Origin: an uncultured Varibaculum sp.
GTDB taxonomy: Bacteria > Actinomycetota > Actinomycetes > Actinomycetales > Actinomycetaceae
DNA length: 64,000 bases
NCBI RefSeq assembly: GCF_902489465.1
Contig: NZ_CABTZZ010000001.1
Coordinates: forward strand, 40,637-104,636
Direction: 5' to 3'
Shown: one piece after another, positions 43,516 to 51,046 of the stretch
Position numbering within the stretch: the first letter of the stretch is position 1
Layout: every line of letters starts with the position of its first letter
Made by a program: the position numbers and the translations under genes
Notes under the pieces: generated by a model
What the model was told of the DNA's origin: nothing
The model's input: only the letters and a program-made list of their open reading frames with translations
Database searches by the model: none

Positions 43516-44538
43516 GTGACTTTAACCGTAGCAATCGACGCCTATATGCTTGCAGAAGCTAACCTGGTGGGTTGGGCATGGGCGATTGACCAAGAGAATT
43601 GGGCGTGCGGATACGTGGAGGATTCCGCATCGATAACGCAAGCCCAATTTAGAGCGGTTTTTTCTTTTGTACGTCGCTGTAATCAGGTTAATGAACCGCT
43701 GGTTATTTTCACTTCTTCCGAATATGTGGCGGCAGTGCTGCAAACTTGGCGGCATAAATGGCGCAGTAACGACTGGCAAAAACTTGATGGGATGCCGGTT
43801 ACTGATCTTTCTATTATCCGCAATATTGATCATTTTCTGGAAGGTAAATCTTTGCAGGTTGCCTGTGCAGGCTCTAAAGAACAAGCATTGCTGACGCAGG
43901 CACATATTTACGCGCGCGAAGTGGTTTATGCCCACCGTGACGGAAAAGAAGTAAATCTAGGTCCGGGGATTAGCCCAGACCTGCTTAGCGGGCGGCGCCA
44001 GCCAAACCTCGAGAAAATAGTGGCAGACCAAGCGCGTAGGCCGCAGATTAAGAAGAATATTCCCGATAACGTAACCAAGCTTCCCCGCACCAATCAGAGC
44101 ACGCAGACGGTAACTTCCTGGCGGGAAGGCCCTAACTCGGGGCCAGTCGGCGTTGGGGGATTAGGGTCTCCCGCGCGGGGAGCCGCCGCCAATTTACGGG
44201 CTATCACCCAGGTAGTAAGAGACGAGGATCTGCGTTTTCAAAAATACTGTGCCAGTGCAGATCGGGTGAAAATTAGAGAATTGATGCATCCGGATTTTAT
44301 GTCGATCGGGGAACTGGGGGTTCCTATTTCCCGAACCGAGGCCGCGGCTCTCCTGGCAGAAGCTCCGCCTTCGCCTTCTGAGGTGGAAGTACGCGAGCTG
44401 GGTCCCCACACTGCACAGGTTATCTATTTTGATTCCGATTCGGTGCAGTCCTGGATTTGGATTCGTTACCAAAACAATCAGGCACGCCTGATTTTTCAGC
44501 AGATTACCAAGCGACCCTCCGATATTTTTGGAATCTAA
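43516..44538 (+). CDS. degenerate RNase HI fused to DUF4440-like domain
   Basis: Residues 1-138 align by eye with RNase HI: strand 1 with D8, then TSSEYVAAVLQTWRHKWRSNDW where E. coli has [22 protein letters not shown]. The catalytic set is lost: the Asp of TDSQY is Ser67, the Glu48 position is Gln44, and the HxGHPxNExxD end is missing, so cleavage is unlikely. A linker rich in Gly, Pro and Arg (about 140-225) leads to residues 229-335, which look like an NTF2-fold DUF4440 domain (DLRFQKYCASADRVKIRELMHPDFMSIGELG). The start is GTG at 43516. Function is unknown; binding of nucleic acid or a ligand is possible. Confidence 0.75.
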   Translation: MTLTVAIDAYMLAEANLVGWAWAIDQENWACGYVEDSASITQAQFRAVFSFVRRCNQVNEPLVIFTSSEYVAAVLQTWRHKWRSNDWQKLDGMPVTDLSIIRNIDHFLEGKSLQVACAGSKEQALLTQAHIYAREVVYAHRDGKEVNLGPGISPDLLSGRRQPNLEKIVADQARRPQIKKNIPDNVTKLPRTNQSTQTVTSWREGPNSGPVGVGGLGSPARGAAANLRAITQVVRDEDLRFQKYCASADRVKIRELMHPDFMSIGELGVPISRTEAAALLAEAPPSPSEVEVRELGPHTAQVIYFDSDSVQSWIWIRYQNNQARLIFQQITKRPSDIFGI

Positions 44539-44651
44539 CTGCTGTTAGTGTTTGGAGATTTCCCGTCTTTTATGGGGGTTAAATAACCTTGCCAATAATC
44601 ATGCCGGTTATTGTATTTTCGGATAATGTCCGTTTTTACAGAAAATGACGG

Positions 44652-44697
44652 TATAAAAATGTTCTTTGGCTCCGGGAAACCGGAGCCAAAGAACATT
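44652..44697 (-). terminator. terminator of the lpdA-E2 operon
   Basis: A perfect 18-bp stem (44658-44675 with 44680-44697) with a 4-base loop. On the minus strand it is followed by TTTTTATA (44651-44657 region), so it ends the transcript that carries the E2 gene. On the plus strand, downstream of the RNase H fusion gene, no T-tract follows. Confidence 0.9.
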
Positions 44698-44731
44698 ATC
44701 AGGAGTATTAACTTTTAGCTAGTTAGAGATC

Positions 44732-46705
44732 CTAGAGCCCAACCTCGGCAGAGAAGTCTCCTTCTTCCAGGCGCTTCTTTACCGTAGTCAGGTAACGAGC
44801 TGCATCCGCGCCGTCGATTAGACGATGATCATAAGATAGCGCCAGATATACCAGGGAACGCACTGCAATAGTGTCGTTTCCTTCAGAATCTTTCACTACC
44901 ATTGGCCGGCGTACAATCGTGCCTAGTCCTAAAATGGCTTCCTCCGGGTAGTTAACTACCGGAGTATCGAAGAGGGCGCCACGCGAACCAGTATTGGTAA
45001 TCGAGAAGGTGCCGCCAGACATTTCATCAATACTGATAGAACCGTCGCGAACCTTCGCGGCCAACTCGTTGATCCTGCGGGCAATAGCCGCAATCGTCAG
45101 ATCACCACAGTTCTTAATAACCGGCACCATCAGACCCTTCTCAGAGTCCACCGCGATACCTACATTCTCGTGATCAAAATAGGTGACCTCGTTGGTTTCG
45201 TCATTTACCCGCGAGTTGATCTTCGGATGCGCCTTCAGGGCTTCCACTGCCGCTTTCACAAAGAAGGGCAAGAAGGACAACTTGGTGCCTTCTCGCTGCG
45301 CGAAAGAGTCTTTCGCCCGCGCCCGCAGATTCGCGATCCGGGTAACGTCCACCTCGACCACCGTAGTCAGCTGCGCGGTAGAGGCCAGCGAATTCATCAT
45401 GTGCTTGGCGATAGTCTGACGCATCCGAGATAGCTTCTCGGTCTTGCCCCGTTCTTGCGCCGGCTCGATCGGAGCTAGCGGAGCTGCAGGTGTTTCCGGA
45501 GCTGCAGCCGGTGCCGCTTGCGGTTTTTGCGCAGCTGCCAGCACGTCCTCGCGCCGGATCCGTCCGCCTACGCCACTGCCTTTAAGGGTGGAAATATCTA
45601 CCCCTTTTTCGCGCGCTAGCTTGCGTACGATCGGAGTTACGTAACCGCCACTTACCTGTGCTGCTGCCTGCGGTTTTTCGTCCGGCTGCGAGGAGGCAGC
45701 TGGAGGAGTTGGAGCGGGAGGCGCCTTAGGAGCCTCTGGAGCTTGCGGAGCCGGCGGTGCTGCCGGTGGTTTCGGCGCGGCTGGGGCTTGCTCAGCTTTG
45801 GGCGCTGGGGGAGCCCCAGGAGCTGACGGAGCTGCGGGAAGATTATCGGAGGGTGGTACCACCTGTCCTTGGGCTGTCATCGTACCGGGATAACCCGTAT
45901 GTACCTGCGGGTATGCCCACTGTACTACGTGATGGTCGCCTTCGCGTTTGATTGAAGACGGAATACCCGCGCCCGGTAGTTCTTCCAGATTGTCTGGTAG
46001 GGAGGGAGCCGGGGGAGCCGCCGGCACCTGAGGGGCAGCAGGAGCCTCGGGGGTGGGGGAGGCAGCCGGGGCAGCGCTTTCGCTGCTTTGCGCCGGAGCC
46101 GCAGCGCTATCGCCTACGCGGCAAAGCACGGTGCCCACATCTACGGTTTCATCCTCTTGTACCAAAATTTCAGTGACTACCCCAGCGATCGGGGAAGGTA
46201 CTTCCGAATCCACTTTGTCAGTAGACACTTCCAGTAAGGGCTCGTCCACCTCTACTTGGTCGCCTACTTTCTTCAGCCAGCGAGAAACGGTGCCCTCGGT
46301 TACCGATTCGCCTAGAGCCGGCATTTCCACGGCTTGTCCGCCACCTGCCGGGGCAGAGCCACCTGCCGGGGTTTCCGGCATCGGGGGAGTCGCCGGGATA
46401 GAGGGAGCGGGAGTGTCTTGTGTCTGAGGTGTTGGCGAGTTAGCAGGGGCATCCGAGCCAACTTCGCTTGCTTCACCTACCCGGCAAACTACCGTGCCTA
46501 CGTCTACGGTTTCGTCTTCTTCCACCAAAATTTCGGTGATTACTCCCGCGATGGGAGAGGGAACTTCAGAGTCAACCTTGTCGGTGGAAACCTCCAGTAA
46601 CGGTTCATCTACCGCTACTTGGTCGCCAACCTTCTTTAACCAGCGAGAAACCGTACCTTCGGTTACCGATTCGCCCAGAGCGGGCATCTCAATATCTTGT
46701 GCCAT
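44732..46705 (-). CDS. sucB: 2-oxoacid dehydrogenase E2 (dihydrolipoyl acyltransferase)
   Basis: E2 forms the core of a pyruvate or 2-oxoglutarate dehydrogenase complex. Two nearly identical lipoyl domains (about residues 1-78 and 122-200) each carry the lipoylated Lys in STDKVDSE, joined by Pro/Ala-rich linkers. A peripheral-subunit-binding domain (TPIVRKLAREKGVD) lies near 350-390, and the acyltransferase core ends with H627-R-L-I-D631-G. An unusual linker segment (residues 260-295, with HHVVQWAYPQVHTGYPG) contains aromatics. It is 657 residues long. lpdA lies 24 bases upstream in the same operon. Whether it serves pyruvate or 2-oxoglutarate is not settled by the sequence; the symbol is the usual annotation. 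Confidence 0.92.
   Translation of the reverse strand: MAQDIEMPALGESVTEGTVSRWLKKVGDQVAVDEPLLEVSTDKVDSEVPSPIAGVITEILVEEDETVDVGTVVCRVGEASEVGSDAPANSPTPQTQDTPAPSIPATPPMPETPAGGSAPAGGGQAVEMPALGESVTEGTVSRWLKKVGDQVEVDEPLLEVSTDKVDSEVPSPIAGVVTEILVQEDETVDVGTVLCRVGDSAAAPAQSSESAAPAASPTPEAPAAPQVPAAPPAPSLPDNLEELPGAGIPSSIKREGDHHVVQWAYPQVHTGYPGTMTAQGQVVPPSDNLPAAPSAPGAPPAPKAEQAPAAPKPPAAPPAPQAPEAPKAPPAPTPPAASSQPDEKPQAAAQVSGGYVTPIVRKLAREKGVDISTLKGSGVGGRIRREDVLAAAQKPQAAPAAAPETPAAPLAPIEPAQERGKTEKLSRMRQTIAKHMMNSLASTAQLTTVVEVDVTRIANLRARAKDSFAQREGTKLSFLPFFVKAAVEALKAHPKINSRVNDETNEVTYFDHENVGIAVDSEKGLMVPVIKNCGDLTIAAIARRINELAAKVRDGSISIDEMSGGTFSITNTGSRGALFDTPVVNYPEEAILGLGTIVRRPMVVKDSEGNDTIAVRSLVYLALSYDHRLIDGADAARYLTTVKKRLEEGDFSAEVGL
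46100..46705. repeat. tandem-duplicated lipoyl-domain coding sequence
   Basis: The first two lipoyl domains of the E2 gene (about 46470-46705 and 46105-46340) encode almost the same amino acids, differing at only a handful of positions (for example VAVDEP/VEVDEP, VEEDET/VQEDET). The DNA is similar but not identical. This points to an internal duplication with later silent divergence. Confidence 0.85.
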
Positions 46706-46729
46706 ATTATTAATCTACCTTTCTGGACC

Positions 46730-48097
46730 CTAGGAATGTAAGGGTTTGCCGGCAAGAGCCATTCCGGCTTCACCAATTGCTTCGTCTTGGGTGGGGTGGG
46801 TGTGCACTAAGGCCGCCAAGTCTTCCGGGAAGGCTTCCCAGTTGACCATTAATTGGCCTTCCCCAACCAGTTCGCCGACCCGTTTGCCGAGGGCGTGGAA
46901 GCCTACGATCGGGCCGTCTTTTTGCGCCACCAGTTTAATGATTCCCCCAGTTCCTAGAATCTGGGATTTGCCGTTGCCTGCCAGATTGTATTCGGTGACT
47001 TTAACTTGGTCTTTGCCGAACTTTTCTTCCGCTTGCGTCTGGGTTAAACCAACCGAAGCGATCTCGGGCTCGCAGAAAGTAACCCGCGGAATATTGGGTT
47101 CTACCAAGGGTTGAGGATCCAGGCCCCCTAAGTATTCGGCGAGGAAAATGCCTTGCGCGAAACCACGATGCGCCAGTTGCAGACCGGGAACAATATCGCC
47201 TACGGCATATACCCCGGGAACATTAGTCATCAAGTGCTCATCTACCGGGATGAAACCGCGATCAATATTTACCCCGATTTCTTCAAATCCCATGTTTTGG
47301 GTGCGCGGACCGCGTCCCACCGCTACGAGTAGTACGTCGGCATCATAGGTATCGCCGGACTGGGTTTTAACTTGCACCGAGTTACCAGTTTGGGTAACTG
47401 AATCGAACATGGTGCCGGTCTTGAAGGCAATGCCGCGGCTACGGAATGCACGCTCTAGACCTTTAGAAATGGAGGCGTCCTCGTTATTCGCAAGGTGAGG
47501 TAGCCCTTCAATCACGGTTACCTCGGTGCCCAAGGAAGCCCACAGGCTCGCGAACTCGATTCCGATAACTCCGCCGCCGAGCACGACTGCCTTGTTGGGA
47601 ACCCAATCAAGTTGTAGAGCCTGATCGGAAGTGATCACTCGTCCCTCGATTTCCAGACCAGGAAGGGACTTCGAATAAGAGCCGGTAGCTAGTACCAGAT
47701 TTTTCCCTTGGTAAGTCTGATCGCCAACCTGTACGGTGTTGGGGCTGATGACGCGACCCCAACCTTGTATGTAGTCGATCTTGCGGGATTTCACCAGACC
47801 CTGTAGTCCCTTATGGAGGCGAGAAATGGTCTTGTCCCGGAAGCGACCCACCTCGTTCATATCAACGCCGTCAAAGGTGGCTTTTACGCCCAGGCGAGAG
47901 GCTTCTTTGATAGCATCCACGGTTTCTGCCACGTGCAACATTGCCTTGGTGGGGATACAGCCTCGGTGGAGGCAGGTGCCACCCACTTTGTCCCCCTCGA
48001 TAAGGGCGACTTTCATGCCCAGTTGGGAAGCGCGCAAGGCGGTAGCGTATCCGCCGCTGCCCGCGCCCAAAACTACAATGTCATAGGTGCTAGTCAT
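46730..48097 (-). CDS. lpdA: dihydrolipoyl dehydrogenase
   Basis: E3 of 2-oxoacid dehydrogenase complexes: re-oxidises dihydrolipoamide with FAD and NAD+. The FAD site GAGSGGYATALRA (residues 11-23), the redox disulfide C42-x4-C47 (GGTCLHRGCIPTKA), the NAD site VVLGGGVIGIEFASLW, and the C-terminal active-site His-Glu in HTHPTQDEAIGE are present. I chose ATG at 48097, which follows CAAGGAGAACATCACA on its strand; an upstream in-frame start would give 469 residues. The E2 gene follows 24 bases downstream; no E1 gene is in the window. Confidence 0.96.
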   Translation of the reverse strand: MTSTYDIVVLGAGSGGYATALRASQLGMKVALIEGDKVGGTCLHRGCIPTKAMLHVAETVDAIKEASRLGVKATFDGVDMNEVGRFRDKTISRLHKGLQGLVKSRKIDYIQGWGRVISPNTVQVGDQTYQGKNLVLATGSYSKSLPGLEIEGRVITSDQALQLDWVPNKAVVLGGGVIGIEFASLWASLGTEVTVIEGLPHLANNEDASISKGLERAFRSRGIAFKTGTMFDSVTQTGNSVQVKTQSGDTYDADVLLVAVGRGPRTQNMGFEEIGVNIDRGFIPVDEHLMTNVPGVYAVGDIVPGLQLAHRGFAQGIFLAEYLGGLDPQPLVEPNIPRVTFCEPEIASVGLTQTQAEEKFGKDQVKVTEYNLAGNGKSQILGTGGIIKLVAQKDGPIVGFHALGKRVGELVGEGQLMVNWEAFPEDLAALVHTHPTQDEAIGEAGMALAGKPLHS

Positions 48098-48381
48098 TGT
48101 GATGTTCTCCTTGATAAAAGCACGGCTATGTCTGGCCATGACCGGGCGAGGCCAGAACCTTTAGTAATGGTTCATGCTTGCCGGCACACTTACAGACACC
48201 TGCAAACATTGTTTCATTTTTGACCGGTAAACGCACGGTGAATAACGCTCTTTCTCAAGACGGCGAAAAAATGTGAAGGAGAATACAATATTTTTTTCTG
48301 AGCTTGGGGTGAGAGTGGGGGTGCCTGCAACTAGTGCGGGTAAAATCTAAAGACACCTACCGCAAAAATTCGGAGAAGATA

Positions 48382-48822
48382 TTGTCAGCATCTGAGTCTG
48401 CGCAACAGTCCCATAAAGATCCGCGCACCGCCTCTTGGGGAGCCGGGCGCATCTTTATGGCACTCTTAGTGGTGTTTGCGGTGGTTGCGTTGTTCCACGA
48501 GTTTTCCACCCTGCCGGCCTCTGGGTCGGCCGGTTATGGACTGGCTATGTTGTCGCTGGCGAATGTGGCGCACTGGATTGTTTTATCGATCGCGGTGATT
48601 CATAACGGACGGCGGATGCGCTTGCTGGCCTGGACGCTCACTGGGGTCGAAGCTTTGCTGCTGGTGTTATTTGCTTATGTCTTTTCGTCCGCGCATTTAG
48701 ATAGCGCGCAGCTGCTGTATAACTGGGGGCAGGCATACTATTATTTACCCGCGATTTTAACGGCGCTGACTTTGCTCTGGCTGATAGTATCGTCGCCGCT
48801 GCGCCCCGGGAACGGTAATTAA
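48382..48822 (+). CDS. four-helix membrane protein, unknown
   Basis: An unrecognised protein of about 146 residues. It begins with a polar N-terminus (ESAQQSHKDPRTASWG) and has four hydrophobic segments at roughly residues 25-40, 52-73, 82-102 and 115-135. No motif is evident. I prefer TTG at 48382, after CGGAGAAG; an in-frame start at 48334 has no ribosome binding site. It is divergent from lpdA and its end overlaps the trmL end on the other strand by four bases. Confidence 0.65.
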   Translation: MSASESAQQSHKDPRTASWGAGRIFMALLVVFAVVALFHEFSTLPASGSAGYGLAMLSLANVAHWIVLSIAVIHNGRRMRLLAWTLTGVEALLLVLFAYVFSSAHLDSAQLLYNWGQAYYYLPAILTALTLLWLIVSSPLRPGNGN

Positions 48823-49280
48823 ACTAAATTCGGGTAAGCGTTCTGCCTCAGAGCTTCATACAGGCCGATAGAAGCGGAAATAGTTAGGTTCAATGAACGC
48901 AAATGCGGCACCATCGGGATTCGCACCAGGTCAGCTATCCGAGGATGTGCCATGACTTCCTCGGGGAGCCCGGTAGGTTCGGGGCCAAATAGTAATCCAT
49001 CCTCACTTCCGTAGGAGGTCTCTTGGAAGTGCAATTTGGCGTGACCGGTAAAAGCATGGATTTTTCCGGGTATATCGGCGAGGGCGTCCTCTAGATTAGG
49101 GTGCACTTTCACATGTGCCAGGTCGTGGTAGTCTAGTCCCGCGCGCTTGAGCTTCGTGTCGTCCATATCGAAACAAAGTGGTTCTACCAGATGTAATAGG
49201 GTTCCGGTGCAGGCGGATAAGCGGATAGCAGCTCCGGTATTTCCCGGAATCCGCGGCTCGAAATAGATCAAATGCAACAC
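48819..49280 (-). CDS. trmL: tRNA (cytidine(34)-2'-O)-methyltransferase
   Basis: A SpoU/TrmH-family SPOUT methyltransferase of about 153 residues that methylates the 2'-OH of the wobble base in tRNA(Leu) isoacceptors. Knot motifs are visible: PRIPGNTGAAIRLSACTG (motif 1), LLFGPEPTGLPEEV (motif 2) and IPMVPHLRSLNLTISASIGLYEALRQ (motif 3). AGLDYHDL is typical of TrmL. I prefer GTG at 49280 because the family begins with M-L-(H/N)-(I/L); TTG at 49307 would add nine residues. Confidence 0.92.
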   Translation of the reverse strand: MLHLIYFEPRIPGNTGAAIRLSACTGTLLHLVEPLCFDMDDTKLKRAGLDYHDLAHVKVHPNLEDALADIPGKIHAFTGHAKLHFQETSYGSEDGLLFGPEPTGLPEEVMAHPRIADLVRIPMVPHLRSLNLTISASIGLYEALRQNAYPNLV

Positions 49281-49410
49281 GCCCTCGATTCTATTGCCTT
49301 TTCGCAATTGCTAAATAATTCCGGGGAGGTTATCGGTTAGTGATTTTGCTGCCTGAGCGGGGCTATTCACGTAGCCTAGAGGCAAAAGCACTGAACGTAT
49401 TGGAGGAATC

Positions 49411-49944
49411 ATGGATCTTAACTCACGCCCGCTAGCTCTGGACCCTTACCAGGCGCTGCCACAGCTTCCCACTTTTACTTTGAGTTCTACCGATATGACG
49501 GCAGGAGGGCAGATGCCGACCGCGCAGCTAGCGGCGGGGGAGAACCTGTCTCCGCAGCTTTCTTGGAGCGGTTTCCCCAAAGAAACCAAGTCTTTCCTGC
49601 TTACTTGCTTTGATCCTGATGCCCCTACGCCTTCCGGGTTTTGGCACTGGTTGATTACGGACATTCCGGCGGAGATGACTTCCCTGCCGACTGGCGCGGG
49701 CAGCAGTGACTTAGAGCTTGAGGGCGCGGCGTTCCATTTGCGCAACGATGGGGGCGGCTGGTCATATATGGGGGCAGCTCCGCCGAAGGGGGATCGTCCT
49801 CACCGCTATATTTTTGCCGTTCACGCCCTGGATACGGAAACTTTGGAACTGGATGAGGACGCGTCGGCGGCAGCTGCTAACTTCCAGGCGCTCTTCCATT
49901 CCTTGGCGAGAGCCACCCTCGAGGTCACCTACCAGAACAAGTAG
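49411..49944 (+). CDS. YbhB/YbcL-type phosphatidylethanolamine-binding protein family
   Basis: A 177-residue PEBP-fold protein. Signature segments are visible: FTLSSTDMTAGGQMP, GENLSPQLSWSG, LTCFDPDAPTPSGFWHWLITDIP, and GGGWSYMGAAPPKGDRPHRYIFAVHAL, which hold the Asp, His and Pro residues of the anion-binding pocket. Bacterial members are annotated as Raf-kinase-inhibitor-like; the true function is uncertain. The ATG at 49411 follows TTGGAGGAATC, a strong site. No signal peptide is seen, so it is cytoplasmic. Confidence 0.9.
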   Translation: MDLNSRPLALDPYQALPQLPTFTLSSTDMTAGGQMPTAQLAAGENLSPQLSWSGFPKETKSFLLTCFDPDAPTPSGFWHWLITDIPAEMTSLPTGAGSSDLELEGAAFHLRNDGGGWSYMGAAPPKGDRPHRYIFAVHALDTETLELDEDASAAAANFQALFHSLARATLEVTYQNK

Positions 49945-49961
49945 GGGACGTAACGGGCAGT

Positions 49962-50228
49962 TCAATCCTTCACTGCTTGTTCGAAGCTACTGTAGCGTGG
50001 GTAGTTCTCGGGATGCGCCTTCATTTCCTCGTATTCTCGCAAGGCAGCCAGGGTCTGGGTATTAGGGATATCTCGCGATATTTGAAATGGGATTGCTTGA
50101 TCTCGCACGGTTTGCCGCAAGAATATGGTGACCGCAGTAGTTAGATCCATTCCCAGATCTTTAAGTAAAAGCTGTGCGGAGCGCTTGAGGTCGGCATCTA
50201 AGTTGATGTTGGTACTAACTTTAGTCAT
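49962..50228 (-). CDS. RelB/DinJ-type antitoxin without a toxin gene
   Basis: This 88-residue protein starts with the ribbon-helix-helix region typical of DinJ/RelB antitoxins (VSTNINLDADLKRSAQLLL, then LGMDLTTAVTIFLRQTVRD). The C-terminal part usually wraps a toxin. The ATG at 50228 follows GAGGGGTAACG. In known pairs the toxin gene (YafQ/RelE) follows the antitoxin. Here only 17 bases separate the stop from the opposing PEBP gene, so there is no room for one. It may be solitary and act as a transcription factor or on a toxin elsewhere. An inverted repeat about 60 bases upstream may be its operator. Confidence 0.82.
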   Translation of the reverse strand: MTKVSTNINLDADLKRSAQLLLKDLGMDLTTAVTIFLRQTVRDQAIPFQISRDIPNTQTLAALREYEEMKAHPENYPRYSSFEQAVKD

Positions 50229-50286
50229 CGTTACCCCTCCTCTTCTGTTATTAATACTAGAAATACTGGGGTGAAAGATCAATGGT

Positions 50287-50318
50287 TATGTGCGTATTAT
50301 ATGTCTAATACGCACATA
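50287..50318. repeat. 13-bp perfect palindrome between dinJ-like and membrane protein genes
   Basis: TATGTGCGTATTA (50287-50299) and TAATACGCACATA (50306-50318) form a perfect inverted repeat with a 6-base spacer. It sits about 60 bases before the antitoxin start and one base from the end of the next gene. It could be an operator for the ribbon-helix-helix protein or a terminator, though no T-tract follows on the minus strand. Confidence 0.6.
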
Positions 50319-50319
50319 T

Positions 50320-50874
50320 TTAGTGATTTTGGAGCTGTTTTGCGGTCTTGTAATCTTTCAAATAACGCAGGGTAAGGAACAACAGCATTAAGCCGATAAA
50401 TGCAAAGATGCCGATGGCGAAAGCATACCAGGCATTGAAATCTTCGAATCCAGATAGAGAACATACCCATATCAACATGGCGCTTTCCCCGAAACAGGTT
50501 AATGCCAACACCGCGATTAGGATGCCTGAAATCAGAACTTTTTGGGGATCTTGCTGTATCTTGTCACGAATCTTTTTGGTTTTATCGCTGTAGTCATCAG
50601 GGATTTGAAAACCAGGTGTGGCTAGGGCTTTTTCAATTTCGGCGCTGGCATAATCAGCTTTCCCCTTAAGCTGTTTAATAATCGGGTACTCAATGGCGAT
50701 AAGAACGAATAAGAAGCCGTCAAAAATCGATACTTCGATTCCCAAACCGGCAATTAAAACTCCGATGAATGCGAGCGCGAATATGGCCATAAAAACCAGA
50801 AATATTTTCAAACATACTGCATAGATTTTGCTGTCACGTTTTAACTGAGTTAACAGGAACTGTTCGCGTTGCAT
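50320..50874 (-). CDS. four-helix membrane protein, unknown
   Basis: An unrecognised protein of 184 residues with two pairs of hydrophobic segments (about 20-42, 45-65, 112-138, 145-168). A charged, helical middle (KGKADYASAEIEKALAT, SDKTKKIRDKIQQDPQK) separates them. No motif is evident. The layout is similar to small SLATT-like membrane proteins, but I cannot support that assignment. It starts at ATG 50874 after GGGGATAATT. Its base composition is lower in GC than the housekeeping genes. Confidence 0.65.
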   Translation of the reverse strand: MQREQFLLTQLKRDSKIYAVCLKIFLVFMAIFALAFIGVLIAGLGIEVSIFDGFLFVLIAIEYPIIKQLKGKADYASAEIEKALATPGFQIPDDYSDKTKKIRDKIQQDPQKVLISGILIAVLALTCFGESAMLIWVCSLSGFEDFNAWYAFAIGIFAFIGLMLLFLTLRYLKDYKTAKQLQNH

Positions 50875-50947
50875 AATTATCCCCGATGATTTTAGAGAGC
50901 AATAATAGTTCTTACGGTCACGATACCACCAGCGGTGCAGCTTGAGA

Positions 50948-50993
50948 TAAACGAAGAAAGCAAGGGGCTCGGTGCGTTATATTGCACCGAGCC
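50948..50993 (-). terminator. terminator downstream of the giant surface protein gene
   Basis: GGCTCGGTGC (50966-50975) pairs perfectly with GCACCGAGCC (50984-50993) around an 8-base loop. On the minus strand the stem is followed by a moderately T-rich tract (CCTTGCTTTCTTCGTTT). It is about 55 bases past the surface protein stop. Confidence 0.7.
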
Positions 50994-51046
50994 ACTTACT
51001 TTGGGATGTCTGGATGGGGAAGTAGCCCCCCGCTCAGACTAAGCCG

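Noticed and set aside
45170..46733. several plus-strand frames opposite the E2 gene
   Set aside because: The E2 gene has clear lipoyl, binding and catalytic motifs; the opposite frames are low-complexity reflections.
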